Source: Leptobrachium leishanense (lineage: Eukaryota; Chordata; Amphibia; Anura; Megophryidae). Taken from it: 64,000 nucleotides of DNA. A program made the translations under genes and the position numbers. Shown here piece by piece: positions 1 through 11,077 of this stretch (its first letter is position 1; every line of letters begins with the position of its first letter). The stretch is from the NCBI GenBank assembly GCA_009667805.1, contig CM019069.1, positions 55,246,422 to 55,310,421 of the forward strand. The letters are read 5' to 3'. Under the pieces are notes generated by a model. That model saw only the letters and a list, made by a program, of their open reading frames with translations, searched no databases and was not told the origin of the DNA.

Positions 1-112
1 TTGGACACATCATCTCACAAAGTTTTGGCTCTTATCTGGAACCTTTTTTACACTAAAAAAAAATAAAAAAAAGGATCCACAAGGGAGCTGAAACGTGGTG
101 AGATGATGTGTC
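1..112. repeat. Short imperfect inverted repeat at window edge
   Basis: Arms ACACATCATCTCAC (5-18) and GTGAGATGATGTGT (98-111) are perfect reverse complements around an A-rich centre. It could be a small fold-back MITE. Family and target duplication cannot be seen because the left flank is outside the window. Confidence 0.5.
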
Positions 113-149
113 TGGATTGAAGCTCCCATAATTTCCGTTTCCTCCACCT

Positions 150-1227
150 GTGTGCCCAGCTTATTTATTACCTGCACTTGCTTGGGTTGACTCCTATTTA
201 TCCAACAGGTCCTTCTGTGTGTCCTTTGCTGGTAACTCCTCCTCTTCATTGCCTCTATCTGTTGGTGTACCTCAAGGCTCTGTCCTTGGTCCTCTGCTCT
301 TTTCCATCTACACCTCCTCCCTGGGTAAAATCATCAACAGCTTTGGCTTTAATTACCACCTCTACGCTGATGACACTCAGATCTACCTCTCTACCCCTGA
401 TCTTCTCTACCCCTGATCTCTCTCCCCCTGTCCTTTCAAAAGTCAGTGACTGTTTATCTGGCATCTCCTCCTGGATGGCCTCCCACCACCTAAAGATCAA
501 CATGTCAAAGACTGAGCTCCTACTTATTCCTCCCTCTAATGCCTCCCCACCTCCTGACTTCTCTATCACGGTGGAGGGTATCACCATCTCCCCATCAAAC
601 CAAGTTCGCTGTCTTGGAGTTACACTGGACTCTGCTCTTTCCTTCATCCCCCACATCAAGTCTCTTTCCTCCTCCTGCCGATACCAACTGCGTAATATTT
701 CCAGAATTCGGCCATTTCTTACCGCTGTCACCACAAAACAACTAATACACGCCCTGGTAATCTCCCGACTCGACTATTGCAATAATCTCTTATCTGGCCT
801 CTCTCTGTCCCACCTCTCCCCCCTACAATCCATCCTGAACGCCTCCGCCAGGCTAATTCACCTCACCCGCCGCTCTGTCTCTGCCGCTCCCCTATGCGAG
901 TCCCTTCACTGGCTCCCCATCCACTGCAGAATTAAGTTCAAAATCCTTATCCTTACCTACAAAACCCTCACTAACTCAGCGCCCCACTACCTGTCCTCAC
1001 TAATCACCAAATACACCCCAGCCCGCTCCCTAAGGTCAAACAGTGACCTGCGCCTAGCTTCTCCCCGCATCACCTCTTCCCATGATAGACTGCAGGATTT
1101 CTCACGCGCAGCCCCCACTCTCTGGAACGCTCTCCCTCGTGCTGTCAGACTTTCCCCTAACTTCTCTTCCTTCAAACGCTCCCTGAAAACATTCCTATTT
1201 AGGGAAGCCTACCACCCAACTCACTGA
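150..1227 (+). pseudogene. L2 reverse transcriptase C-terminal part, frameshifted
   Basis: This is the retrotransposon polymerase that copies L2 RNA at the nick site. In frame 3 (150-416) the motifs [12 protein letters not shown] and [10 protein letters not shown] are visible; the two aspartates of YADD are catalytic. The frame breaks at about 395-416, where a short duplication repeats the stretch reading TCTCTACCCCTGATC. Frame 1 then continues to a stop at 1227 with the usual L2 features: CLGVTLDSALSF, SRLDYCNNLLSGL, LHWLPIHCRIKFKIL and a C-terminal LWNALPRAVR...FKRSLKTFLF. The endonuclease and N-terminal RT are absent. The apparent frame-1 start at 178 is only an out-of-frame reading of the RT region. 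It is a dead fragment with no sign of host use. Confidence 0.85.
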
Positions 1228-1450
1228 CGCAACCATCAATCACTCTCACCTTACAGTCCTCTCCTCCTGTTTCCAACCCCAACCCTCCTAGATTGTGAGT
1301 TCCTACGGGAATAGGGCCCTCATCTCCTCCTGTACTGTTTGTCAAATGTTGTTCAATGTATTGTAACCCTGTCTGTACTGTGCTTATTGTACAGCGCTGC
1401 GGAATATGCTGGCGCTTTATAAATAAATAATAATAATGATAATAATAATA
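150..1450 (+). mobile_element. L2-clade LINE, 5'-truncated
   Basis: The 3' part of an L2 retrotransposon: the end of the reverse transcriptase, the C-terminal domain, a 3' UTR and a tail. The tail reads TGTACAGCGCTGCGGAATAT, then a TTTATAAATAAATAATAATAATGAT-like repeat of the kind that ends amphibian L2 elements. The 5' limit is approximate; the first recognisable L2 codons lie around 165-190. Fragments of the same tail recur at 1537, 14050, 15048, 27086, 43145 and 57080. Confidence 0.85.
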
Positions 1451-1536
1451 CCTTTCTCACACCTTCAGTGTATGACTAGATGACAACTAAAATTTTTTTT
1501 ACCAGTAAAGCATGTTTTAGATGTGTATAATACCTA

Positions 1537-1692
1537 CTGTGTCACCCCTCTCCTCTTAGATTGTAAACTCTCGAGCAGGGTCCTTCCCTCCTACTGTTCC
1601 CTGTGTGTAACGTGTATGTATATTTGTTAATCTGTCTCTCCCATTGTACAGCGCTAAGGAATCTGTTGACGCTTTATAAATGCTTGTAACTG
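1537..1692 (+). mobile_element. L2 3'-end fragment
   Basis: It contains TTAGATTGTAAACTC, a GAGCAGGG stretch, TTGTACAGCGCTAAGGAATC and a GCGCTTTATAAAT-type end, a diverged version of the L2 3' UTR seen at 1290-1430. No coding part remains. Confidence 0.7.
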
Positions 1693-2358
1693 TACAATGA
1701 TTTTTTTAATAGTGCTATACTGCACACTTAATTGTCTACAATATAGTGTAAAAATAACTTTTAAATGCACCAGGAAGCCAAAAATGTTTGTGACTCGCTT
1801 TATTGTTATATTGGCTTTATTGTGGTGGTGTGTAAACCAACCTGTAATATCTCCGAGGTATGCCTGAAAATATTTACAGTGTGAAAAGAAGTAAAAACAT
1901 CCACAAGAAGACACATGCTCCAGTGAAAAATGAATGAACAAATCGATGGCCAAATTAATCTATTATGTGATTTGTCCATTGTTCGTTTCGCCATGTAGCG
2001 CTTTGTTGATTCATTATTCAGACAAATCGATGAAAACGAATGCGCGTCTAATCTTTGCTTAACTGTCAGTTGAAACTTTTTTGAGCGCATTGAAGAGATT
2101 TTACATATTCAAGAGGAAAAAAATAAAAAAGCATTCTTTTTTCTGGAGCGTAATACATTTTAAGCAAGAATTTATTGACAGTTTACAAACAGCAGCACAG
2201 TAGGACTGGAGCTTTATCATCAGTGTTTATTTATTTAACACTGCTGTATGCAAAGTCACAGTGTTACATAATAATAGCAAAACTATGTAAACAAACACAT
2301 ATCGATATTGAAAGTACCAGCGGCTCTCTATTCTTGGTTCAGTGATGAGCTAGATGCT
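1693..2358. other. Non-coding DNA, no recognised element
   Basis: AT-rich sequence. Small open frames on the - strand (around 1806-2090) have no recognisable domain and no codon signal. I see no gene and no terminal repeats. Confidence 0.5.
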
Positions 2359-2433
2359 ATGTTGGTCAGGTCTGGATTAATATCTATATGGGCCTTGGGC
2401 TGAATATTTTGGTGGGCTTTTTATGGAATTTAA

Positions 2434-3649
2434 CCACTTGGCTGCTATGGATGCACTCAGCGCGTCCAGCCAAGTGGTTCTCCTGTGCTATGGACGCGCT
2501 GAGCGCGTCCATGCACAGGAGGCAGCAATCCGCCGGATTCCGGCGGATTGCTGCGCCCCCCCCCCCCGGTGCAGGCTGACATCTTGGATGTCAGCCCAGC
2601 ACTCGGGACCCTGGCGGAGCAATCAGATGTCATCGTGGCGGCGCGATGACATCTAATTCAGGCGCCCCCCACCCCCCCGCATGTGCGGACGAGGCGCCTG
2701 AAAGGGAGGGGGCGAGGTCCTTCGGACCTCTCTCCCTCCCGATCGCCGGGGAGCAGGAGGTTAATCCAGGCACCGTTTGGAATGGCACAGCCTGCCCTTC
2801 CAAACGGTGGCTGTCATTAACCCCTGGGGAGCCGGATCACGAATCCTGATCCTTTCCCGGAGCTGGCCGACATCTTGGATATCGGCCAAGCCTCTGGGAA
2901 CTCCCCCTGAGGACTGGCGTCATCGTGCATAGCACGATGATGCCAGTCCTGGAGTTAACCCCTAGCTGCCAGCAATGGAGGAGATAGGGGGTTCCAATGA
3001 ACCCCCTATCTCCCGATCCGTGGCAGCTAGGGGTTAATGTTTGATGTCGTTGGATCAGCCAGAGCATGGCCTTACCAACGATATCAAACATGATAATGAA
3101 AAAATTTTGTAAAAAAAATAAATAAAAAAAAAAAAAATTAAAAGAAAATTCTAAAAAAAAAAATAAACAAGGTTTTTTTTTGTTTTTGTTTTGTTAATGC
3201 AGCAATATTGTTCCCATTTCAATTATAATGTGAACAATAATGCTGCACTAACGATTTTTGTATGCGGTGCGTCTGTTAAAAATAGCGACATTTTCCCCCA
3301 AAACAAATGTAACGGGTCCCCATTTCTAATTTTTTTAACAAGCGCACCCCATACAAAATATAACCGCAAACAATCGCATGTTAAAATGTGAAAAAAAACA
3401 CTTTACACATAATAAATTATTGAAAATTCAAATTTTATTGCATTTTTTGTTATAATATACAGACATGACATAACGTATACATATAATAATGACATATTAT
3501 GAATCTGTGGAGTCTGCCGGAAAGAACGATATATAATATGTCTGGGACATATATCAAAATATGGCTACAAAACGCGGTTAAACAAGAGGAGCGAAAGCGG
3601 TAAAAATGACCTCAGCACAGAGGTGTGAAAAGCCTCAGCAGCGAAAGGG
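2434..3649. mobile_element. piggyBac-like MITE, copy A, TTAA-flanked
   Basis: TTAA lies on both sides (2430-2433, 3650-3653). The ends are CCACTTGGCTGCTATGG and CCTCAGCAGCGAAAGGG, matching other family copies at 4904, 32381 and 62972. The left half is a string of GC-rich hairpins. The right half is AT-rich and shares the motif GCAGCAATATTGTTCCCATT with the other copies. TTAA target sites and a CCC start fit piggyBac; the superfamily assignment is inferred because no transposase is present. Confidence 0.8.
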
Positions 3650-3653
3650 TTAA

Positions 3654-4652
3654 TGAAATGAAAACATATTTTAGGTTATTTAATAGTGCAGATACGGGTA
3701 TATCTAACCAGACAGATACTGTATGAGGAAATTTACATTCAGATTTTAATAATTTACAGCGTGTAAAATAACTTTTCCCCATTTTATCATCCAAACCTTT
3801 GTGGTTATATATTCTATAGGGAATTCTTGTTAAAAAAAATTGAAAAGGGAACATGTGCATTTTTCTGAGAAAATATACAATTTTAACCAAAAAAATTGAA
3901 ATATTTCCCTTGTGTTTTGGAGGATGCTGTTTTATGAATAATATGACTATGTATAAAACACTGACCTTGCTCCCAGCTTAGGAAATGAGAAGGTGAGTAA
4001 TGGCAGTGGTATTGCTCATTTTATATGTGACAAATGGACAATGCCAGTGCTTTGGAACTAAAAATAGATGTAATAAACAAAAAAAAGTGGTTTGTTTTGT
4101 TTTCTTTTAGGTTTTAAATGGTCATGTTTGGTATCCATGCAAAGGCCAGACTCTGACCTGTCCAATGACACCTCGCTTGACCTTTTGAGGTGTAAAGATT
4201 AGTGACGCAAGAGTCCAAAGTCCTCCCAGTGTTCTTCACTGCAGTGCAGTGGTTTAGGTTTTTGATGTAACAATTCGTAAGAAAGGATTGTGCCATTACC
4301 TCCACACTTGTTGGTGACATGAGAAATGTTATGGGTAGTTAGTGCAGCATCAGTGTTCACTTTATAATTGAAAAGAGAAAAATATTGCTGTGCTAGAAAA
4401 AGAAAAAAGAAAGAAATATTTATTATTTTAGTTTTATTGTTACATAAAACGTGATCATGTTTGGTAGTATTGGAAAGGTCATGCTCTGGGCTTTCCAGTG
4501 ATACCTCACATGACCCTGTAGCTGCTATGGAGTTGGAGATACAGGGGTCCAAATGCCCATCAATGCAGATATAGTTATCCTTTCTCTGGGCCTATTCTGG
4601 GGCATGGGCCTGGAGCTGCTGCTCCATCAGCCCCTATGTTAATCCGGCCCTG
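3654..4652. other. Right part of the hAT body
   Basis: Non-coding. It contains two diverged repeats of a motif reading GGTCATGTTTGGTATCC or GATCATGTTTGGTAGTATT (about 4120 and 4450), each followed by a related block ending near GTCCAAA. This suggests internal duplication in the element. Confidence 0.5.
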
Positions 4653-4903
4653 ATGTTGGTCACTCCTTCACTTAATTTTAGCGAAATTTCGGTGCTTTGA
4701 ACTTCGGCGATTCCATTTCGCTGACCCCTCAGTGAATTCACTCTTCACCACATGGTCACCGTAGTGCACAGAAGATGGAGTTGCCAAAGACCAGAGGACT
4801 GCAGAATAAAAAAAAAAATCGTAACTCTCCTATTCTCCTAATAGGTGTTTAAACCAGTAAAAATGTCTTGAAATGTGTCTGAATAATAAAAAAGTTCCTT
4901 TAA

Positions 4904-6017
4904 CCCTTTCCATGCGGAGGACGCGCTCAACGCGTCCTGCTGCATGTCCACTTTGCGGCGGCCCCCCGGTGTGGGATGACATCCTCGATGTCAGCCCAGC
5001 CTCCGGGACCCAGGCGGGCACGATAGACGTCATCGTGCCGGCGCGATGACATCTATTACAGGCACCCCCCTCGCCATTGCAGGGAAGGTGCCTGTAGGGG
5101 AGGTCCTTTGAACCACTCTCCCTCCCCATCTGTGCGGGCCACGAGTTAAAGGCAGGCACCGTTTGGAAGGCGGCGGCTATCTTTAACCCCTAGAGGGCTG
5201 GATCACGATTCAGCGGCAAAAGGCGCTGTATCGTGATCCCCTCCCAGAGCTGGCCGACATGTTGGATGTCGGCCAAGCTTCCGGGATTTCCCCCGATGGC
5301 TGGCGTCATCGTGCATAGCGTGATGACGTCAGTTCCAGAATTAACCCTTAGCTGCCACCTATGGTGGAGATAGGGGTTCCAATGAACCCCTATCTTCCAA
5401 TCCGTGGCTGCTAGGGGTTAATGTTTGGTATCTTTGGAACGGTCAGAGCATGGCCTTTCCAATGATACCAAACATGACCATGCAAAATGTAAAAACAAAA
5501 TTTTAAAATTAAAAATAAAATTTTAAAAAATAAATAAAAAAAATAATTGAAAAACTGTTTTTTTTGGTGTTTATTAATGCAGCAATATTGTTCTCATTCC
5601 ATTTATAATGTGAACAATGATGCTGCCCTAACGATTTTTTCTATGGGGGCGTTTGCTAAAAAACACGTAATTTCCCCCCAAAAAATGTAACGACTCCCCA
5701 TTTCTAATTTTTTTAACAAGCGCACCCCATAGAAAATTAACCGCATTATAAAATGTGAAAAAAAAACACTTTACACAATGTAGATGATTGAAAATTCAAT
5801 TTTTATTGAATTTTGTCTTATAATATTCAGGCAGGACATGACGTATACATATAATAATGATATATTATGAATCTGCCGAGTCTGCCACAAAGAACGATAT
5901 ATAATATGTCTGGGTTGTATAATAAAACGTGGCTTCAAATCGCGTTTAAACATGATGAGGGAAACCGGTAAAAATGAGCTCAGCACAGAAGTGGGAAATG
6001 GCTCAGCAGCGAAAGGG
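4904..6017. mobile_element. piggyBac-like MITE, copy B, TTAA-flanked
   Basis: TTAA at 4900-4903 and 6018-6021. The ends are CCCTTTCCATGCGGAGG and GCTCAGCAGCGAAAGGG. It has the same hairpin-rich left half and AT-rich right half as copy A and is about 100 bp shorter. It is inserted in the older MITE. Confidence 0.8.
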
Positions 6018-6223
6018 TTAAAATTAAATAAAAGGTCTGTTAAAGAATAAAAAAAGTGCCTTTTAAAAAATAAGAAAGAGTGTTCCAAAAAATAAAGACT
6101 TTTTGCTGAAAATGAAAAGAATAAACATTTTTTAAAGAAATTAAAAATGATACTATTATTTTTACATTAGATATAGAGCTTGGCATCAACTTATTATTAT
6201 TTTTACATTGAATTCTTTGAGAT

Positions 6224-7826
6224 TACAACGATTTAGAAAAACGGAAACAATTCAGAAAAAGGGGGTAACCCAATAATTCGAAAATATAAAAAATTTTTTT
6301 TTTATTTAGAACAATAATTGCAAACAATCCACAAAAAAAAAAATATAGAAAAAATAGTGATATAAAATACACAAAATAGAAAAGTGAAAGTTGTACGTTC
6401 TGGTATATAATAATATACAGGCAATGGAGTTAGCTTGGCTGAGTAATATTAGAGGGCTAGTACTGAAACCTTCACAAAAATACGCTATTGCGTTTACGAG
6501 GTCCCCAATCGGGGTAATAGATAGACAAACTATTTCAGACATATAAATTGGTGCATCTGTATAGACTGATATCAAAACGAGTATATATCAACGAGATGGT
6601 CAAAGATATTAAATCATTTCTAGATTGCTTACAGAGGTCTAGAAGAATCAAAATACAAAAAACGTTGTTGATGAAGGTCGATAACCAGAAAAGAAATAGG
6701 AACTGTTGCTAATTTAATACTAGTGTCTACAGAGCACTTAATGAACAGCTTCTAGTATATAGGGCAGCAGAACAGACGTAATCTGATCGCATCAACTCGA
6801 TAAATTACTCGATTGAGCATATCAAGGAGGAACATGCGGACAACCATAATCCGATATCGAAAATAGCTAGATGCCAATTAGAATATACCACAAGTGTGAA
6901 ATTAGTTATAACATTGTTTTTGGCTGAATATACATAATGATCAACAGGTCTTAGTAATTAAAGTCGATGAGGCGGAGTAAGGCTGATTAAGTAACAATCT
7001 CTATAGCACACAGTCTATCTGGTAGTGAGCAACAATGAACATATGATGTAATCAAACTACCATGATATATAGGATTGCTAGAAGGGGATACAAATGTCTT
7101 ATCAGATTGCATTCGAACGCCTCCGTGGTTCGTAATAATTGTCGTAAAATATCTCAATTACACTTGTTTAAGAGGAGACGACAAAATATTTAAAGACGTC
7201 CATATCAAGACAAACAAAATGTATGCAATAGATTGCTGCCTTCTAGACGATAGTCTCCACAGCTTTCTGGCAATTGTCTTTCAAGCAGTTTTCAAGAGAA
7301 TAGAAGGGTGTAACCCAGATATACTCAAACCAGCCTGGTGTATTCCAAAAACAATGTTGAAAATATAATTAGGCATTCATCATATTAGCTCATAACGGGT
7401 GGTTTTACCACTATAAAATCGTATCGTTATCCACAGTGGTTATCGACCTTCATCAACAACGTTTTTGGTATTTTGATTCTTCTAGACCTCTGTAAGCAAT
7501 CTAGAAATGATTTAATATCTTTGACCATCTCGTTGATATATACTCGTTTTGATATCAGTCTATACAGATGCACCGATTTATATGTCTGAAATAGTTTGTC
7601 TCTCTATTACCCCGATTGGGGACCTTGTAGACGCAATAGCGTATTTTTGTGAAGGTTTCAGTACTAGCCCTCTAATATTACGAGGATGTCCTTATAGGAC
7701 ACTCGGCCAAGCTAACTCCATTGCCTGTATATTATTATATACCAGAACGTACAACTTTCACTTTTCTATTTTGTGTATTTTATATCATTATTTTTTCTAT
7801 ATATTTTCTATGGTGTGGATTGTTTG
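6224..7826. mobile_element. Fold-back element with ~380-bp inverted arms
   Basis: Arms at about 6316-6686 and 7437-7831 are near-perfect reverse complements. This explains why the same short open frame, with the segment MISVYTDAPIYMSEIVCLSI, appears once on each strand. The imperfect 15-bp repeat AATTCTTTGRGATTA flanks the insert (about 6209-6223 and 7827-7841). Read with the surrounding MITE, it looks like a target duplication. The ~750-bp centre has no recognisable protein. A long variable target duplication and inverted copies would fit a Penelope-like retroelement, but that is inference. Confidence 0.6.
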
Positions 7827-8219
7827 CAATTCTTTGGGATTAGCCTGTTTAAGCCTGTCGACCTGAAACACTGAAAATCAGGGCATTTTGCCAACACTTT
7901 GGTGCAGTTCGGCGTTCTGTGAATAGATTAACCATTACTTCTCTATGGGATAATTTCGCCGCTGCCGAAGATCGCCAATCTTCTGCGAAATGCACCATAT
8001 TTAACTGTAAATGCACAATTATTTGACGAGTTGACAGTTTAGTGAATAGACGAATTGCCACAAAATTGCACCGTGCGGTGAAATTCACTGTTAGGTGCAA
8101 TTTGGTGGCAAGTTCATTGCTTTGTGAATAACCCCTCAAGTGATGTAAAGATACTGTGTGGGGGAGGGCAGTTTACAACGCAAAAGATCACACAATGGAT
8201 ACACCCAGTGACACACATA

Positions 8220-9544
8220 CAGGGTAATTCAAAGAGATTCAAAAAGTCACTGCACGTTCGGTGACTTTTCGTTCTCTTCAATTCGGTACAAATCAGTTTT
8301 CCCATTTCGGCGACCCTGCGGTGTATTAAGCAAGTACCACAGGGCTGTCGAAGTCCAGGGAAAAGCTGCCGAAAACCCGGCGAAAACTAACCGGAAAACC
8401 CGGCGAATGCACGCCGAAAACCCGCAAAAACATCTGGATTAACCTGCCGAAAACCACAGAAAAACCCGAGCAGGATCCGATCACACACAGCGAAGCCGCC
8501 GGAAAAAGCCGACACCGCAGACGAATGCAGTGAATAAATTAGCAAAACAGTTTGCTTGAAAGTTTGAAAAATTAAACGCTGTTTGCAAAGAAACTACTGA
8601 GCGTAAATGTTTGAAATCTACATATGAGGTCCAAGGCATGATAATAAAAAGGGCTGTTACAGAAAAAATAAAGTTAAAAAAATCTGAATTTTTTTAAAAA
8701 AAAAAAATCCAGAAAAATGCTTAAAATATCTGAAAAAATCTATAAATAGACTCTTTATTGCAGAATTTTATAATGAACGGTTTATTAGATATTGAATTAA
8801 AATGGAATATTTTTAACATTGAAGCCTATGGGATTCGCCTGAATAAGGCTAGGGTCAGACGAACGCATTTTCACGTTGTCTGTGAAAAAGTGCGTTCGAA
8901 CGAATGGACGCATTTTTTCACGGAGTACGCGATAGCGGTCATACGATGCGCATTTGCATCCGTGATTTTGTACGGATCATCAATAAAACGCTTTGCATCT
9001 GGACGTTATGTTGGCCGGACATTAGCAGTGTCTGACATCTCCAATTCACGCACACACGCCTCTAGCGGACGCAGCGCACTCTGTACAACCGTACTAGAGG
9101 TTTGACGTTCTCGACAAAATGCGTTCGTTTTCCACTTGCGTTGCGCAGCCGGACATTTGTGCGACCGTACTTCGTATATTGGCCGTCATTGCCTGGCACT
9201 TGCTGCTAGTGCGGCCGTGATTAAGTGCGCCTGCACGCGCGTTCGCACTGCGCTCGTCTGACCCTAGCCTTAACCTGCCGAATTAAACCACCGAATGGCA
9301 GGGCATTTCGGGAACTTTTCACTGCTGGTTTTTGTTCTCTGAATAGACGAAGCATTGCTTCTCTATGGGGATTCACTGCCCTCGAACAGGAACCGAACAG
9401 GCACCGTATGTGCAGGCAATTCGCCAGGATTTGACGAATTGCCTACTCTCTGGATAGCCGAATGGCCAAGAAAGGTAACCGAACGCTGATTTTCAGCGTT
9501 CGGTTACCTTTCTCCAGCCATTCGGATCTCTTTGAATTACCCTG
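8220..9544. mobile_element. CAGGG-family MITE with 3-bp TSD
   Basis: The ends CAGGGTAATTCAAAGAGAT and GATCTCTTTGAATTACCCTG are perfect inverted repeats, flanked on both sides by ATA (8217-8219, 9545-9547). Its body is the reverse of the copies at 30589 and 56469. A Harbinger-like MITE interrupts it at 8847. The left part (8355-8510) is a degenerate series of AAAACCCGGCGAA-like units. Confidence 0.8.
8847..9270. mobile_element. Harbinger-like MITE, TSD TAA, nested
   Basis: The left end GGCTAGGGTCAGACGAACG matches the reverse complement of the right end CGCTCGTCTGACCCTAGCC. TAA flanks both sides (8844-8846, 9271-9273). Comparison with the uninterrupted relative at 14420-14450 shows that the host MITE reads continuously across this point, so the insertion is real. 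The 3-bp TWA duplication suggests PIF/Harbinger. Confidence 0.8.
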
Positions 9545-9547
9545 ATA

Positions 9548-10031
9548 GAGTAAAATATTTTCTTAACTAACCATACAAGAGAAAAACAAAATACATGTAA
9601 GCTATCAGCAACAGGAAATAAACACAATAAGGCAATTTCATTTTTTGGTGGTAGTGTCCCTTCATAATGGCCATTTTCATAAACAAAATATTAATTCTGA
9701 ACAAAAAACAGTATTCTATTTACACCACGTTCTACCAAAATTTTTTATAGGTTAGAGACTCATTGCTTTGATTTTTACTGAAATACAGCTCTTATTATTC
9801 CATACACTCCAAATGTATGGAGAACCTTCATCCTAAATGGGTATGATTGACTGGTGTGTGGCTGACATCCATTCTGGTAGGGTAGTCTTAGTATTGGCAG
9901 CAACAAGGAACTGGCGTAGTGTTATTGTGTTTGATAGCACTCTCCGGCTGACTCTTGTTCTCAGTAACCAGGGGCTATATTCCAAGCCTGATATGAATTT
10001 AACAAGGGCTGCTGTAAACGGAACAGAGCCA
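9548..10031. other. Non-coding, no recognised element
   Basis: A phrase near 9990-10020 ending AGGGCTGCTGTAAAC recurs at 15036-15050, so part of this is an old repeat. No gene is supported. Confidence 0.4.
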
Positions 10032-11077
10032 TTAAAGCAACACTCTACAAAAAATAATGCCTCCCCTCCTTTTCCCGTTACTTAACTGGGCAGATGCTGC
10101 CGACAGCATACTCGCCTCCCTTGGTGCCGCGCTACTCCTACTCTTCATCTCGGGGCTTCTGAAATGTCTCTGCACTTTCTTACGCAATTGCATACATAAA
10201 ATACATAGCGTACGCTACGCAAATGGAGTATCTTGTGGAACTTGCATACCTTCATACACAAGTTATGCAGCACCTGCGCAGAATGATGTATTGGTGCTGC
10301 CATCTCCTAGAATGCTCGCTGCTGCAAGTGTTCAGAGACAGGATGATGTCACTAGGCAGCAGGGATGTGCCGTCAGGGGCGGCAGGTGAGGCAGGGTCTC
10401 ACCTGCCATTCCTTAAAGTCAGTGTGTTGCTGTGGATTACCATATTTAAATAATCTGTAAATAAAATAAAAGTTCACATACTCACCTGCTCCACGCTCCC
10501 CCGCCGTCCGTTGCTGTCCTCCACTTTTTTTTTCTTCTTTCAGTTTGCCGGCTGCTGTGTGTGTGAATCATCACACAGACAGCAGCGGCAGCACTGAGCC
10601 AGCCTAGCTTAAGCAATTTCCGTAGCTGAACGCTACGCTAATTGTGTAGCTCAAGCTGGCCGATTGATTCAGACTGACGCCTCCGGCACGCTGCCTACTT
10701 CCTGAATCTACGCTCTTCAGTGCCTCTTGGGAAATCACCATTGGTCTCAAGCCATTCAATTTGTGTAAAAAAATGCCTCCATGGGAGGCAGGGCCTCCCA
10801 TGGATTGATTGACGCAGTCATGTCCTCGTCAGTCATGGGGGCGTTGCCGCAGGGGAGGGCAGAGCTCAGAGCACGTGTGTGCTACTGTGCTGGGTGGCTG
10901 TGTGGTCTCAACCTCTGACATTGTCTGACTCTGCCTGAGTCAGGCAGTGTCAGAGAGATGAGACGAGTGTCAGTCACGTGACTGACTACTCATCCATTGT
11001 GCGTAGGAGCACCGGAGAGCAGTGAGACAGTGACAGAGTGTGTGGCCGGAACCTGATGCAGCCCGCCTGACTGCCCG
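10032..11077. repeat. Possible T2-like element end plus hairpin-rich repeat
   Basis: 10032 begins TTAAAGCAACACTCTA, close to the T2-like ends at 12085, 22903 and 44878. The matching right end was not found, so the extent is uncertain. Downstream are several inverted motifs (for example GGCAGGTGAGGCAG... and GAGGCAGGGCCTCCCATGG) with no protein signal. Confidence 0.35.

Larger units (their letters stand above)
2367..4652. mobile_element. hAT-type non-autonomous element, 8-bp TSD, interrupted
   Basis: The left end CAGGTCTGGATTAATAT pairs with the right end ATGTTAATCCGGCCCTG as diverged terminal inverted repeats. The same 8 bases, ATGTTGGT, lie directly outside both ends (2359-2366 and 4653-4660), which is the hAT signature. 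No transposase is seen. A TTAA-flanked piggyBac-like element (2434-3649) sits inside, so this hAT is the older of the two. Confidence 0.85.
4661..8134 (-). mobile_element. Old CAGGG-family MITE, split by two later insertions
   Basis: Three pieces (4661-4899, 6022-6223, 7827-8134) together read as the reverse of the element at 14173-15000. The second piece carries the GACTTTTTGCTGAAAATG block. The third has GGGATTAGCCTGTTTAA, GGGCATTTTGCC, GAATAGA and a right end GTGAATAACCCCTC. A piggyBac-like element (4904-6017) and a fold-back element (6224-7826) lie between them. The left terminus is lost or unrecognised. Confidence 0.6.

Noticed and set aside
178..420. Start codon at 178 as a real L2 ORF start
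   Set aside because: The RT motifs in this stretch are in another frame; the true frame joins only after the break at about 400.
6306..7866. Matching short proteins on opposite strands (MISVYTDAPIYMSE...) as a gene pair
   Set aside because: They are the two arms of one inverted repeat; no known domain and no flanking gene signals.
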